From positions 1-28,448 of the IMG/VR virus record IMGVR_UViG_3300042881_003253: a stretch of DNA of 28,448 bases. The stretch is one strand, 5' to 3'. A model generated the notes under the pieces. The model searched no databases. It was not told the DNA's origin and worked only from the letters and a program-made list of their open reading frames with translations. The stretch is from a virus. Shown in pieces: positions 1 to 5,163 of this stretch. The translations under genes and the position numbers were made by a program. How positions within the stretch are numbered: position 1 is the first letter of the stretch; every line of letters begins with the position of its first letter.

Positions 1-254
1 CCTCCAAGCCGCTCCAGTAGGCCCCGCAGCGCGTCGGCCATTTCCTCATGTCGCTTGATATGCTCCGGCCCTTCCGCGAACATTCCGATTGCCAGCCAGA
101 CGGCTTCCCACTCATCGGCGGTGAGCGCGGGCTGCGGTGGATGAACCAGCGGGCCTCCTGCACCGCCTGACAAGGACGCCCGCAATGACTCTCGCTGCTC
201 GTCTGTGAGCGTCACGTTTATTTGCGACGGAACTTGACATTGTGTTTTAGTCAC
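1..254 (-). CDS. Small cassette protein ending in an LLER motif, partial (runs off left edge)
   Basis: Reading leftwards from a GTG at 254, at least 84 codons stay open to the window edge. The GTG overlaps the stop of the gene before it (GTGA, 251-254). The protein starts MTKTQCQVPS, contains TLTDEQRE and later LTADEWEAVWLAIG, and near the window edge has ALRGLLERLG. This pattern, LT(D/A)xExE then a helix and an LLER end, recurs in the genes at 251-580 and 2418-2642 and more weakly at 1761-2153, so these are probably paralogues. A second possible start is the GTG at 215 just before TLTDEQ. No enzyme motif is visible and the function is unknown. It most likely belongs to the same gene cassette as 251-580, whose left boundary lies outside the window. 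Confidence 0.6.
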   Translation of the reverse strand, partial: MTKTQCQVPSQINVTLTDEQRESLRASLSGGAGGPLVHPPQPALTADEWEAVWLAIGMFAEGPEHIKRHEEMADALRGLLERLG

Positions 255-580
255 TTCGTTCTCTCCAGTAGGTTGCGAAGCGTGTCAACGCGATCAAACT
301 CTTCGCAGTTTCCAGCGAGTTCTTCCGCCCACTCCACCGCCTCCCGCTCCTCGTCGGTGAGCGTGGGCTGAAAAATCCTCGCAATCCTCCGCGCCGCAAG
401 CCTCGCCCTGTCTTCGGCGTAACTGTTGCCGCCCTGCCACTTCTTTGTGGTGCCCTCGCGATACCACCGCATGGCGCAGTGGACGATTTCGGCACCCCGC
501 TCCAGTTGGGATTCCCCGTGAGAACCAGCGGATGCAGGAGACATCGCCTTGTCGTCCTGCGGTGTAGTTTCGTCACTCAT
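251..580 (-). CDS. Small cassette-encoded protein with attC-encoded leader and LTDEER/LLER family body
   Basis: 109 residues. The ATG at 578-580 lies inside an attC-like site; its Shine-Dalgarno AGGAG (minus strand) is the L' box of that site, six bases upstream. Residues 1-21 (MSDETTPQDD..., SPASAGSH) are encoded by the attC itself and nearly match the start of the protein at 1761-2153. The body is mostly helical and acidic, with LTDEEREAVEWAEEL and the end LRNLLERTK, shared with neighbouring small cassette genes. No membrane segment, no metal site and no known catalytic motif is seen. I do not know its function; the shared body suggests a family of small phage or cassette proteins duplicated in the array. 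Confidence 0.75.
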   Translation of the reverse strand: MSDETTPQDDKAMSPASAGSHGESQLERGAEIVHCAMRWYREGTTKKWQGGNSYAEDRARLAARRIARIFQPTLTDEEREAVEWAEELAGNCEEFDRVDTLRNLLERTK

Positions 581-608
581 GCGATGCTCCTGATCCTGCG
601 TGTTATCC
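519..608 (+). repeat. attC-like recombination site 1
   Basis: Boxes on the plus strand: R'' TGAGAAC at 519-525, L'' GGATGCAGGAG at 530-540, L' CTCCTGATCC at 587-596, R' GTTATCC at 602-608. L'' and L' pair perfectly if one G of L'' is left out (GGAT-g-CAGGAG with CTCCTG-ATCC). CATCGC/GCGATG extends the stem. R' GTTATCC is complementary to the R'' of the next site (GGATAAC, 1338-1344), not to its own R'', as expected if cassettes are swapped by cutting at G|TT in R'. Confidence 0.88.
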
Positions 609-610
609 GA

Positions 611-1414
611 TCAAAACAGTACGCCCTGACTGAGTCGCTTCGCCGCGATCTCGCAGTATCGCTCCTCAACCTCAATGCCGATGGCTGACCGGCCGCAGTT
701 GCGAGCCGCAACGAGTGTCGTTCCGCTACCCATGAAAGGGTCAACGCACGAGCCGCCGGGGGGCACAATCGTATTCACGATGTATTCAATCATCGGCAGC
801 CACTTTTGCGTCGGGTGGTCAACTTTCTCGTCAGCCCGAATGCCGTGCCTGTAGCCGTCGCAAGCGTAAACGTTGCACCGCTTGCCGCTTTCGTCGCCAA
901 ACCACGCCCCAGGGCGGTATGCGTACATAGCCAACTCAAAGGCAGACGGCCACCAGTTTCCGGGCATAGGTGGCGGCGGGCACTTCTTCACTCTCGCCCA
1001 CGGCTTGACGGTGTACCCGTGCTTCCGAACCTGCTGCGCGAGGTTTCCGTAGTGGTCGGGGTCGCAGAACAGGTGAAGAGCATTCGCCTTTGATGCAGCG
1101 GCATCGACTATTGTTGCCACCCTATCCATCACTCCCACGGGCTGGTCGAAATCGAACTGCATTCGCCGCAACTGAGTTTTCCCAGGCTTTCCTACGGAAT
1201 ACGTTGACTGACCAAACTCACCGACGATCCCATACGGCGGGTCTGTAACTACGGCGTCCACATCGGGAAGCAGAGAAACGAAGTCAATGGCGTCACCGTG
1301 GTAGATGGTGATCCCGTCCCGCTGGTAGTACGGTCGCGGATAACCACACGATGGAGCAGACCCGCCGGCTGCGTCCGTGGTGATCGCGTCGTCTTGTCTC
1401 GGCGTGCTGCTCAT
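611..1414 (-). CDS. DNA methyltransferase, amino-MTase of the beta order (N6-adenine or N4-cytosine)
   Basis: 267 residues from the ATG at 1414. The catalytic motif DPPY is at about residues 58-61, the S-adenosylmethionine-binding loop DPFMGSGTT at about 225-233, and HPTQKW lies shortly before it. Catalytic motif first and SAM motif last, with the target-recognition region between, is the beta-class arrangement of the N6/N4 MTase family (PF01555). No restriction endonuclease is adjacent, so it looks like an orphan phage enzyme that could protect DNA from host restriction. Two starts are possible: ATG 1414 (MSSTPRQDD, inside the attC site, matching the leaders of other cassette proteins) and ATG 1438 with a better Shine-Dalgarno (AAGGA) but lying in the neighbouring cassette. 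I prefer 1414 on cassette logic. The stop is 2 nt from the left R' box. Confidence 0.93.
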   Translation of the reverse strand: MSSTPRQDDAITTDAAGGSAPSCGYPRPYYQRDGITIYHGDAIDFVSLLPDVDAVVTDPPYGIVGEFGQSTYSVGKPGKTQLRRMQFDFDQPVGVMDRVATIVDAAASKANALHLFCDPDHYGNLAQQVRKHGYTVKPWARVKKCPPPPMPGNWWPSAFELAMYAYRPGAWFGDESGKRCNVYACDGYRHGIRADEKVDHPTQKWLPMIEYIVNTIVPPGGSCVDPFMGSGTTLVAARNCGRSAIGIEVEERYCEIAAKRLSQGVLF

Positions 1415-1428
1415 CTTCGGTGTTCTAC
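1338..1428 (+). repeat. attC-like recombination site 2
   Basis: R'' GGATAAC 1338-1344, L'' GATGGAGCAG 1350-1359, L' CTGCTCATC 1407-1415, R' GTTCTAC 1422-1428. GAT-g-GAGCAG pairs with CTGCTC-ATC, a different L sequence from the other sites but again fully complementary with one extra G. R' matches the R'' of site 3 (GTAGAAC). Confidence 0.87.
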
Positions 1429-1721
1429 GGCCGCCCATCGCATTCCTTGAAAACCTCTACCACGCGAGCCTTTGAGCAGTCTCCCAAGGGCAGTGTGTCC
1501 AGGGCTTCTAGGGCCGCCTTCATCGCTGCAAGCGTTGTCGCGTCTACAAGTTGGAGCGCTTCGGCGAGGCAAATAGCGTCCCCTAGGTTTGTCACCGCCG
1601 AGTAGATGTAGCCGACGAGCATTCCGAGATCATGCAGCCGTTCGGCCTTTGATCCTTGAACGTCAATCCAGTCCGTAGAACCACGCGATGCAGCGGACAT
1701 CTCATCAGCCTCGTCTGTCAT
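1425..1721 (-). CDS. Small cassette-encoded protein of unknown function
   Basis: 98 residues. The ATG at 1719-1721 lies in the centre of attC site 3, four bases after a strong AGGAGG; residues 1-16 (ending SAASRGST) are read from the attC. The remainder is acidic and alpha-helical, with a hydrophobic stretch (LVGYIYSAVTNLG) too short and polar for a confident membrane segment, then AMKAALEALDTL and ending ECDGRP. No known motif. Its stop at 1425 falls inside the R' box of site 2, so the gene fills the whole 335-bp cassette. Confidence 0.7.
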   Translation of the reverse strand: MTDEADEMSAASRGSTDWIDVQGSKAERLHDLGMLVGYIYSAVTNLGDAICLAEALQLVDATTLAAMKAALEALDTLPLGDCSKARVVEVFKECDGRP

Positions 1722-1763
1722 GGTGCCTCCTGTGTTCGATGCCGCTGATCGCTGGCGTTCTCA
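1675..1763 (+). repeat. attC-like recombination site 3
   Basis: R'' GTAGAAC 1675-1681, L'' GATGCAGCGG 1687-1696, L' CCGCTGATC 1742-1750, R' GTTCTCA 1757-1763. GAT-g-CAGCGG pairs with CCGCTG-ATC. R' is the complement of R'' of site 4 (TGAGAAC) and contains the stop codon of the minus-strand gene at 1761-2153. Confidence 0.88.
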
Positions 1764-2153
1764 ATGTATTACTGACGCCAATTTGCACTCAGCGCGGTGG
1801 CCTTGATTGCTCGGGAGATCGCCATGCTCGTCAGCGCCGTGTCCGGGTTTGATGCCGCCGCAGACAGGACAGCAGCGCCAGCCGGTGCAATACGAGTAGG
1901 CGGCCGACCACTCCAGCCCACGCAAGACAGCGACCGCAGAGACAGCCGATGCAACGGATCGCTCGTTCGTCCGCTCTAACAATCCGTCCAGCACCGCCGC
2001 TATCTCATTACACGCCACATCGTCCTCGTCGGCATAGGCGTCTCGCGCCCTCGCGATGCAGTGCCTTTCGTATTGCGTCAACGTCAAACCGTGAGAACCA
2101 GCGGATGCAGGAGGCATCGCTGCCGAGTCCTGCGGTGTAGTTTCGTCGCTCAT
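1761..2153 (-). CDS. Cassette-encoded protein with Cys/His-rich C-terminus
   Basis: 130 residues. The ATG at 2151-2153 is preceded by AGGAG contributed by the L' box of attC site 4. Residues 1-22 (MSDETTPQD..., PASAGSHG) are the attC-encoded leader, almost the same as in the gene at 251-580. LTLTQYERH and DGLLERTNE recall the LTDEER/LLER family. The C-terminal third has CCPVCGG, then GHGADEHGD, GHRAEC: Cys and His spaced as a possible zinc site, a pattern seen in many small phage proteins. It may bind nucleic acid, but that is inference. Confidence 0.72.
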   Translation of the reverse strand: MSDETTPQDSAAMPPASAGSHGLTLTQYERHCIARARDAYADEDDVACNEIAAVLDGLLERTNERSVASAVSAVAVLRGLEWSAAYSYCTGWRCCPVCGGIKPGHGADEHGDLPSNQGHRAECKLASVIH

Positions 2154-2181
2154 GCGATGCTCCTGATCCTGCGTGTTCTGT
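2092..2181 (+). repeat. attC-like recombination site 4
   Basis: R'' TGAGAAC 2092-2098, L'' GGATGCAGGAG 2103-2113, L' CTCCTGATCC 2160-2169, R' GTTCTGT 2175-2181. The stem continues past L (CATCGC with GCGATG), as in site 1, whose sequence is closely similar. R' matches R'' of site 5. Confidence 0.88.
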
Positions 2182-2183
2182 GG

Positions 2184-2384
2184 CTACGCCTGCCATTGAA
2201 GTTGCACGCCGCAGTCTGGGCAGTAAAGAAACGAGCGGGCGATGTGTTCCTTTCCGCACTTGGGGCAACGATACCAAGGGCAATACCACTCGTCGTACCC
2301 CATGTTCTGCGACTCACCGATGGACACAGAACCAGCGGATGCAGGAGAAGGCTCAGCATCGCCCTGCGTGTTGTCGTCGCTCAT
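2184..2384 (-). CDS. Small zinc-ribbon protein in a cassette
   Basis: 66 residues. The ATG at 2382-2384 lies in attC site 5, nine bases after AGGAG of the L' box. The first 23 residues are attC leader (MSDDNTQGD..., PSPASAGSV). The body has two CxxC knuckles, CPKCGKEH and CPDCGVQL, about 16 residues apart, with YCPWYR before the first: a typical small zinc ribbon. It could bind nucleic acid or a protein partner. The gene fills the 234-bp cassette and stops 2 nt past the left R' box. Confidence 0.78.
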   Translation of the reverse strand: MSDDNTQGDAEPSPASAGSVSIGESQNMGYDEWYCPWYRCPKCGKEHIARSFLYCPDCGVQLQWQA

Positions 2385-2415
2385 AGTTCGCCGCTCCTGA
2401 TCCTTGTCGTTCTGT
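2326..2415 (+). repeat. attC-like recombination site 5
   Basis: R'' ACAGAAC 2326-2332, L'' GGATGCAGGAG 2337-2347, L' CTCCTGATCC 2394-2403, R' GTTCTGT 2409-2415. GGAT-g-CAGGAG pairs with CTCCTG-ATCC. R'' matches R' of site 4 and R' matches R'' of site 6. Confidence 0.88.
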
Positions 2416-2417
2416 GG

Positions 2418-2642
2418 CTATCCGATCCGCTCCAGCAGGCTTTCCAGCGTGGATGCCGCCGCCCTACTGCGGACCTTGTCCTTTGGCTTTAGGTCGTCCC
2501 AGCCGACGCACAACGTATTCGCTGCCCATGCAATCGCGTCCCGTTCGGCCTCTGTGATCCGAAGGTTGTCAGCGTCGCTACGGAGAGCGGCCATCGCCTC
2601 CATGTGGTCAAACAGCATCCGGTCAAAGACAACGTCGCTCAT
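2418..2642 (-). CDS. Small LLER-family protein, third gene of a three-gene cassette
   Basis: 74 residues, ATG at 2640-2642 overlapping the previous stop (ATGA). It begins MSDVVFDRML and contains ITEAERDAIAWAANTL and ends STLESLLERIG, clearly related in layout to the genes at 251-580 and 1-254. Unlike the genes that start inside an attC it has no A-S-x-G-S leader, because it is internal to its cassette. Function unknown. Confidence 0.68.
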   Translation of the reverse strand: MSDVVFDRMLFDHMEAMAALRSDADNLRITEAERDAIAWAANTLCVGWDDLKPKDKVRSRAAASTLESLLERIG

Positions 2643-2845
2643 GGATTCTTCTGGGCTTCTGTTGGAGGCGGCGGAAACGGCATCCAGTGCGTTACTTGGA
2701 ACTCAGGATCGCCAGATATGTGCCAGACGCCGTCCTCCATGAACCCGCGATCCGGCAGATATTCCCCCGTCACCAAGTCGCAGACGAGGTATGACTCGTT
2801 GTCGTCCGGCAGCCTGTCTTCGACAGAGATCCATTCATTTGTCAT
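2639..2845 (-). CDS. DUF551-like protein
   Basis: 68 residues. The start MTNEWISVEDRLPDD and the later FQVTHWMPFPPPP fit the DUF551 pattern (WISVEDRLP ... THWMPLPxPP), a small family common in phages with no established biochemical role. The ATG at 2843-2845 overlaps the end of the preceding gene by 11 nt; only a weak purine-rich RBS is seen, so it may be translationally coupled. It is the middle gene of the cassette 2410-3188. Confidence 0.82.
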   Translation of the reverse strand: MTNEWISVEDRLPDDNESYLVCDLVTGEYLPDRGFMEDGVWHISGDPEFQVTHWMPFPPPPTEAQKNP

Positions 2846-3152
2846 CTCGCTCTCTCTTTCTTTTTGCCCGGCTGATGAACGTCACTGGGTTGTGTCCCAA
2901 ATGCTTGATCGCGGCCCGCAGGTCGGCGTTTTCGATCAGCATCCCTTCAATGAAATCCTTTGCCTCGTCCATTATTTCCAGCGCAAACAGCGGCACAATC
3001 TTCATGGCGTCTCCCCTGTCTGACAGTTGCTCCAAGAATGGAAGCGCCCGCAAGCGGTGGATGTCTGCCGCGCTTTGCCTTCGCCGCTCTGCACTTCCAT
3101 CCGCCACAGAACCAGACGATGCAACGGACGGCCCTGCTACGTCATGTGTCAT
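2835..3152 (-). CDS. Cassette-encoded helical protein with attC-encoded leader
   Basis: 105 residues. The ATG at 3150-3152 is inside attC site 6, with AGGAGG seven bases upstream. The leader MTHDVAGPSVASSGSV is encoded by the attC. The rest is charged and helical (LRALPFLEQL, EIMDEAKDFIEGMLIENADLRAAIKHLG) and may form a coiled coil, ending in a basic/acidic tail KRKRERDDK. No catalytic motif. It is the first gene of a three-gene cassette. Confidence 0.7.
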   Translation of the reverse strand: MTHDVAGPSVASSGSVADGSAERRRQSAADIHRLRALPFLEQLSDRGDAMKIVPLFALEIMDEAKDFIEGMLIENADLRAAIKHLGHNPVTFISRAKRKRERDDK

Positions 3153-3194
3153 GGTGAGTCCTCCTGTGGCCGCCGTTGATCTTCCGCGTTCTGT
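3106..3194 (+). repeat. attC-like recombination site 6 (right end of the array)
   Basis: R'' ACAGAAC 3106-3112, L'' GATGCAACGG 3118-3127, L' CCGTTGATC 3173-3181, R' GTTCTGT 3188-3194. GAT-g-CAACGG pairs with CCGTTG-ATC, and GGCC continues the stem. I find no further site to the right; the phage gene at 3198-3425 stops 3 nt past this R'. Confidence 0.88.
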
Positions 3195-3197
3195 CTC

Positions 3198-3425
3198 TCA
3201 CGCCCTGTGTCCTCCGCCCTGTGGCCGGCTGATCCCGGCGTTCCATTTAGCGATCTTCGCGCTCGCGGCCTCCTCGCTCTCGGCCATGCGTCGCCCGATG
3301 TGAGCCTCGCGGAGTTTGCGGGCTTCGATCTCGATCGCCGGAGCGAGCCGAAGACTCGACATGCTCGCGGCGTCCTCGGCAGGATCGACCCAGGGCTCGG
3401 ATCCGGTGTTCAGTGGTCGTCCCAT
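3198..3425 (-). CDS. Small protein coupled to the replication gene
   Basis: 75 residues, ATG at 3425 sharing a TAATG with the stop of the replication protein gene. It begins MGRPLNTGSEPW and has a helical, charged middle (EIEARKLREAHIGRRMAESEEAASAKIAKWN). No known domain. It is the last gene of the phage early operon before the cassette array; its stop is directly next to the outermost attC R' box, so the array was probably inserted just behind it without breaking it. Confidence 0.7.
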   Translation of the reverse strand: MGRPLNTGSEPWVDPAEDAASMSSLRLAPAIEIEARKLREAHIGRRMAESEEAASAKIAKWNAGISRPQGGGHRA

Positions 3426-4372
3426 TACGCCATCCCTCCGGTGATTTGCTTCAGCACGGCCGACCGTGCCTCCTCGATCCCGTCGTCCTTCGGCTGACGC
3501 GCCGACTTCGCAGCCTTCGCCGCCAGGAACTCCTCGCGGCGGCGAATCGTCTCGGGGTCCGCAGCGCCGCGAGCCCAGTCGGCCGCAGCCTGGGCGGCAG
3601 GTCGGCGGTCGTCTGCCGGTGGCCGGTGGCCGGGCTTGCCGGGTCGCTCGGTCAGCTCGTCGTAGCGGCCCTGGAGGACACGGGACACAAACCTCGGCCC
3701 GCAGAACTGCGGCAGCCCTACGGGCGTCCGAAAGTATCGGCAGCGAGCGAGCCGCCCGATCGCCGTCAGGGCGTCCTCCAGCCAGCCCGGCTCCGCGAGC
3801 CGGGCCAGAGCCTCGTCCGGTGGCTGCGGGGAGCGGTGAGGCGAGCCGGGGCCTGCCTTCCAGGCGTCCCGCAGGATTGCCCAGGCTGCCGGGTCCGGCT
3901 CTCCGTCCTCGCACGCGTGCGGTGGTGGTGGATTCTCTACCTCTCCTCTCCTCTCCTCTGGTGGCGCTTTTGTGGCGCGCGCAGCGCCACAGGATCGCGC
4001 TTTCTGTGGCGCTTCTGTGGCGCTCGGCGCGCCACGGGAGCGTTCCATCCTGTTTTTCTTCAGTGCCCTGGCCTTCGCGGAGTCGCTGCAATGCCGGTCG
4101 AATCTGGGGAACGTCAGCCCGTGGCCCGTCTCCTCCAGCCATCCAACCCGCACCATTTCAGCCGCAAACCCAGGACACCGGACGGTCCGGTCCACCCAGT
4201 CGAGCCCGACACCGTCGGCCTTGCCCTCCTGGGTGTGCCTGTCCGCCCAGGACCAGAGCCGGAACAGTTTCCCGATCACCGCGTCCTCGTCGAGGCGGCA
4301 GGCGGCCGCGAGCCGGATCGTAGCCGGGTCGTCCGCCAGGTCGTGCCGCATCTTCAGCCAGTCACCGGCCAT
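3425..4372 (-). CDS. Replication initiator-like protein with N-terminal winged-helix region
   Basis: 315 residues from the ATG at 4372. The N-terminal ~115 residues (GDWLKMRHDLADDPATIRLA, AVIGKLFRLWSWADRHT, later GWLEET, LTFPRFDRH) match the N-terminal pattern I associate with phage replication proteins of the DnaD/initiator type that read short helical winged-helix domains. A linker rich in Ala, Pro, Arg and Lys follows, containing a 15-residue tandem repeat (GAPSATEAPQKA, GAARATKAPPEE). The C-terminal half is helical with no recognisable motor motif; an ATPase role is not supported. It probably opens the origin or loads the host helicase. An iteron-like repeat inside this gene may be the origin, as in lambda O. 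Confidence 0.65.
   Translation of the reverse strand: MAGDWLKMRHDLADDPATIRLAAACRLDEDAVIGKLFRLWSWADRHTQEGKADGVGLDWVDRTVRCPGFAAEMVRVGWLEETGHGLTFPRFDRHCSDSAKARALKKNRMERSRGAPSATEAPQKARSCGAARATKAPPEERRGEVENPPPPHACEDGEPDPAAWAILRDAWKAGPGSPHRSPQPPDEALARLAEPGWLEDALTAIGRLARCRYFRTPVGLPQFCGPRFVSRVLQGRYDELTERPGKPGHRPPADDRRPAAQAAADWARGAADPETIRRREEFLAAKAAKSARQPKDDGIEEARSAVLKQITGGMA
3961..4035. repeat. Iteron-like repeat within the replication gene (candidate origin)
   Basis: GTGGCGC occurs directly at 3961, 3972, 4006 and 4017 and inverted (GCGCCAC) at 3984 and 4029: six copies in 75 bp. They form two 30-bp units (3961-3990, 4006-4035) about 26/30 identical with a 45-bp period. A polypyrimidine run of CTCTC repeats (about 3941-3959) lies directly beside them. 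Placement inside a replication protein gene is typical of lambda-like origins; function is inferred. Confidence 0.5.
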
Positions 4373-4637
4373 GGTCTGCCTCCTTACTGATCCGCTCGTT
4401 CACCAAGTCGAGCAGACTCCGGGCCTCCTTGACCGTCAGCCGTTCGTCGTCCATCGCGTCGAGGATCAGGCCCTGGACGCCGACCGGCGGCCGGCTCGCG
4501 GTCTTCGTCATCAGGTCGGGCGAGAACTTCGCGCTGCCGACCGGAGGTCGGAGACGAAGGTCGACCGGCGAGGCGACCTCGATCAGGGCCGAGAACTCCG
4601 AGACGGCGTTCGTCGAATGAATGATGTCACTGCTCAC
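4362..4637 (-). CDS. Small early protein of unknown function
   Basis: 91 residues, GTG start at 4637 in a GTGA overlap with the previous gene. The sequence is polar with a helical end (MDDERLTVKEARSLLDLVNERI). It contains two RPPVG segments (RLRPPVGSAKF and SRPPVGVQG) that look like a short internal repeat. It overlaps the start of the replication gene by 11 nt, indicating translational coupling. No domain recognised. Confidence 0.65.
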   Translation of the reverse strand: MSSDIIHSTNAVSEFSALIEVASPVDLRLRPPVGSAKFSPDLMTKTASRPPVGVQGLILDAMDDERLTVKEARSLLDLVNERISKEADHGR

Positions 4638-4942
4638 TTCCCAGCCCTCCGATACTCGTCCTCACCTCTAGCGACCTCGCGGCCCGTCCGCTCGATCGCC
4701 CCGACCTTCCGCAGCTCGTGGATCCTTTTCGAGACCTGGGCGACGGTGAGGCCCGACCGCTCCGCGATCTCCGTCTGGCCGGCAGGCCCGGCCGCCAGGG
4801 CCTCGAGGATCCGCCTGGCGTGCTCGCCGCGAATCGCCGGCACCGCGGCCGCGGCCTTGTGCGATGTCGCCGGATCATCGCGGCGAGCGGCCGCGAAGAT
4901 CGGCAGCGACTCGATCGCTTCCATGCTGGTCCGTAGCGTCAT
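4634..4942 (-). CDS. Winged helix-turn-helix protein
   Basis: 102 residues. After a short N-terminus comes DDPATSHKAAAAVP, a signature of small phage winged-helix proteins. Residues of about 43-90 read ARRILEALAAGPAGQTEIAERSGLTVAQVSKRIHELRKVGAIERTG, a clear MarR/DprA-type winged HTH: helix, recognition helix, then the wing. It probably binds DNA, either as a regulator of the early operon or as a replication accessory. Start ATG 4942, 2 nt after the previous stop. Confidence 0.78.
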   Translation of the reverse strand: MTLRTSMEAIESLPIFAAARRDDPATSHKAAAAVPAIRGEHARRILEALAAGPAGQTEIAERSGLTVAQVSKRIHELRKVGAIERTGREVARGEDEYRRAGK

Positions 4943-4944
4943 GA

Positions 4945-5163
4945 TCAGTCTCCCGTCCAGTTAGTGCCGGCCCGCGGCCCGGCGTAGCCGAGCTGCTGCG
5001 GAGCGTTGCCCCACCGCTCGAACCAGGCCTTCCGGACGGCCAGCTCGTCGGCGTAGGGTCGCGCTCCGTCCATGGATTCCATGGCGACCGCGTTGGCAAT
5101 CCGCATCGCGGCGTGCCGGTCGGCTGCCGTGTTGATCGCGTCGATCGCGTCCGTGATCGTCAT
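4945..5163 (-). CDS. Small early protein of unknown function
   Basis: 72 residues, ATG at 5163 preceded by GGAGGG. It begins MTITDAIDAINTAADRHAAMRIANAVA and ends GPRAGTNWTGD. Helical N-terminus, Trp-rich middle (AWFERWGNAPQQLG). No known domain. First gene after a structured 166-bp gap, so it may be the first gene of a downstream transcript segment. Confidence 0.68.
   Translation of the reverse strand: MTITDAIDAINTAADRHAAMRIANAVAMESMDGARPYADELAVRKAWFERWGNAPQQLGYAGPRAGTNWTGD

Larger units (their letters stand above)
519..3194 (+). mobile_element. Integron-type gene cassette array without integrase (six attC sites, five complete cassettes)
   Basis: Six attC-like sites at 519-608, 1338-1428, 1675-1763, 2092-2181, 2326-2415 and 3106-3194 share the architecture R''-L''-variable centre-L'-R'. 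Cutting at G|TT in R' gives cassettes 603-1422 (methyltransferase), 1423-1757, 1758-2175, 2176-2409 and 2410-3188 (three genes); a further cassette extends left of the window. For every complete cassette the box at its left end and the R'' at its right end are perfect reverse complements (GTTATCC/GGATAAC, GTTCTAC/GTAGAAC, GTTCTCA/TGAGAAC, GTTCTGT/ACAGAAC twice). L boxes covary within sites. The extra base in L'' gives the array a plus-strand direction, while all genes read on the minus strand. No IntI is visible; mobilisation would have to be in trans. Confidence 0.85.

Noticed and set aside
170-265. A seventh attC site near 170-265 (GTTCTCT at 258-264, GAACCAGCGGG further left)
   Set aside because: No L box pair and no GATGCA-type motif; GTTCTCT matches the R' expected only in six of seven bases and lies inside coding sequence.
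2604-3157. Plus-strand reading frames over the cassettes, some ending in NQTMQRT- or NQRMQE-like peptides read from attC
   Set aside because: They are the antisense of convincing minus-strand genes (DUF551-like, zinc ribbon, methyltransferase) and lack ribosome binding sites; the shared ends only reflect the attC sequence.
519-3194. CRISPR array
   Set aside because: Repeats are about 90 bp imperfect inverted repeats 230-820 bp apart with genes between; no short direct repeats with regular spacers and no cas genes are present.
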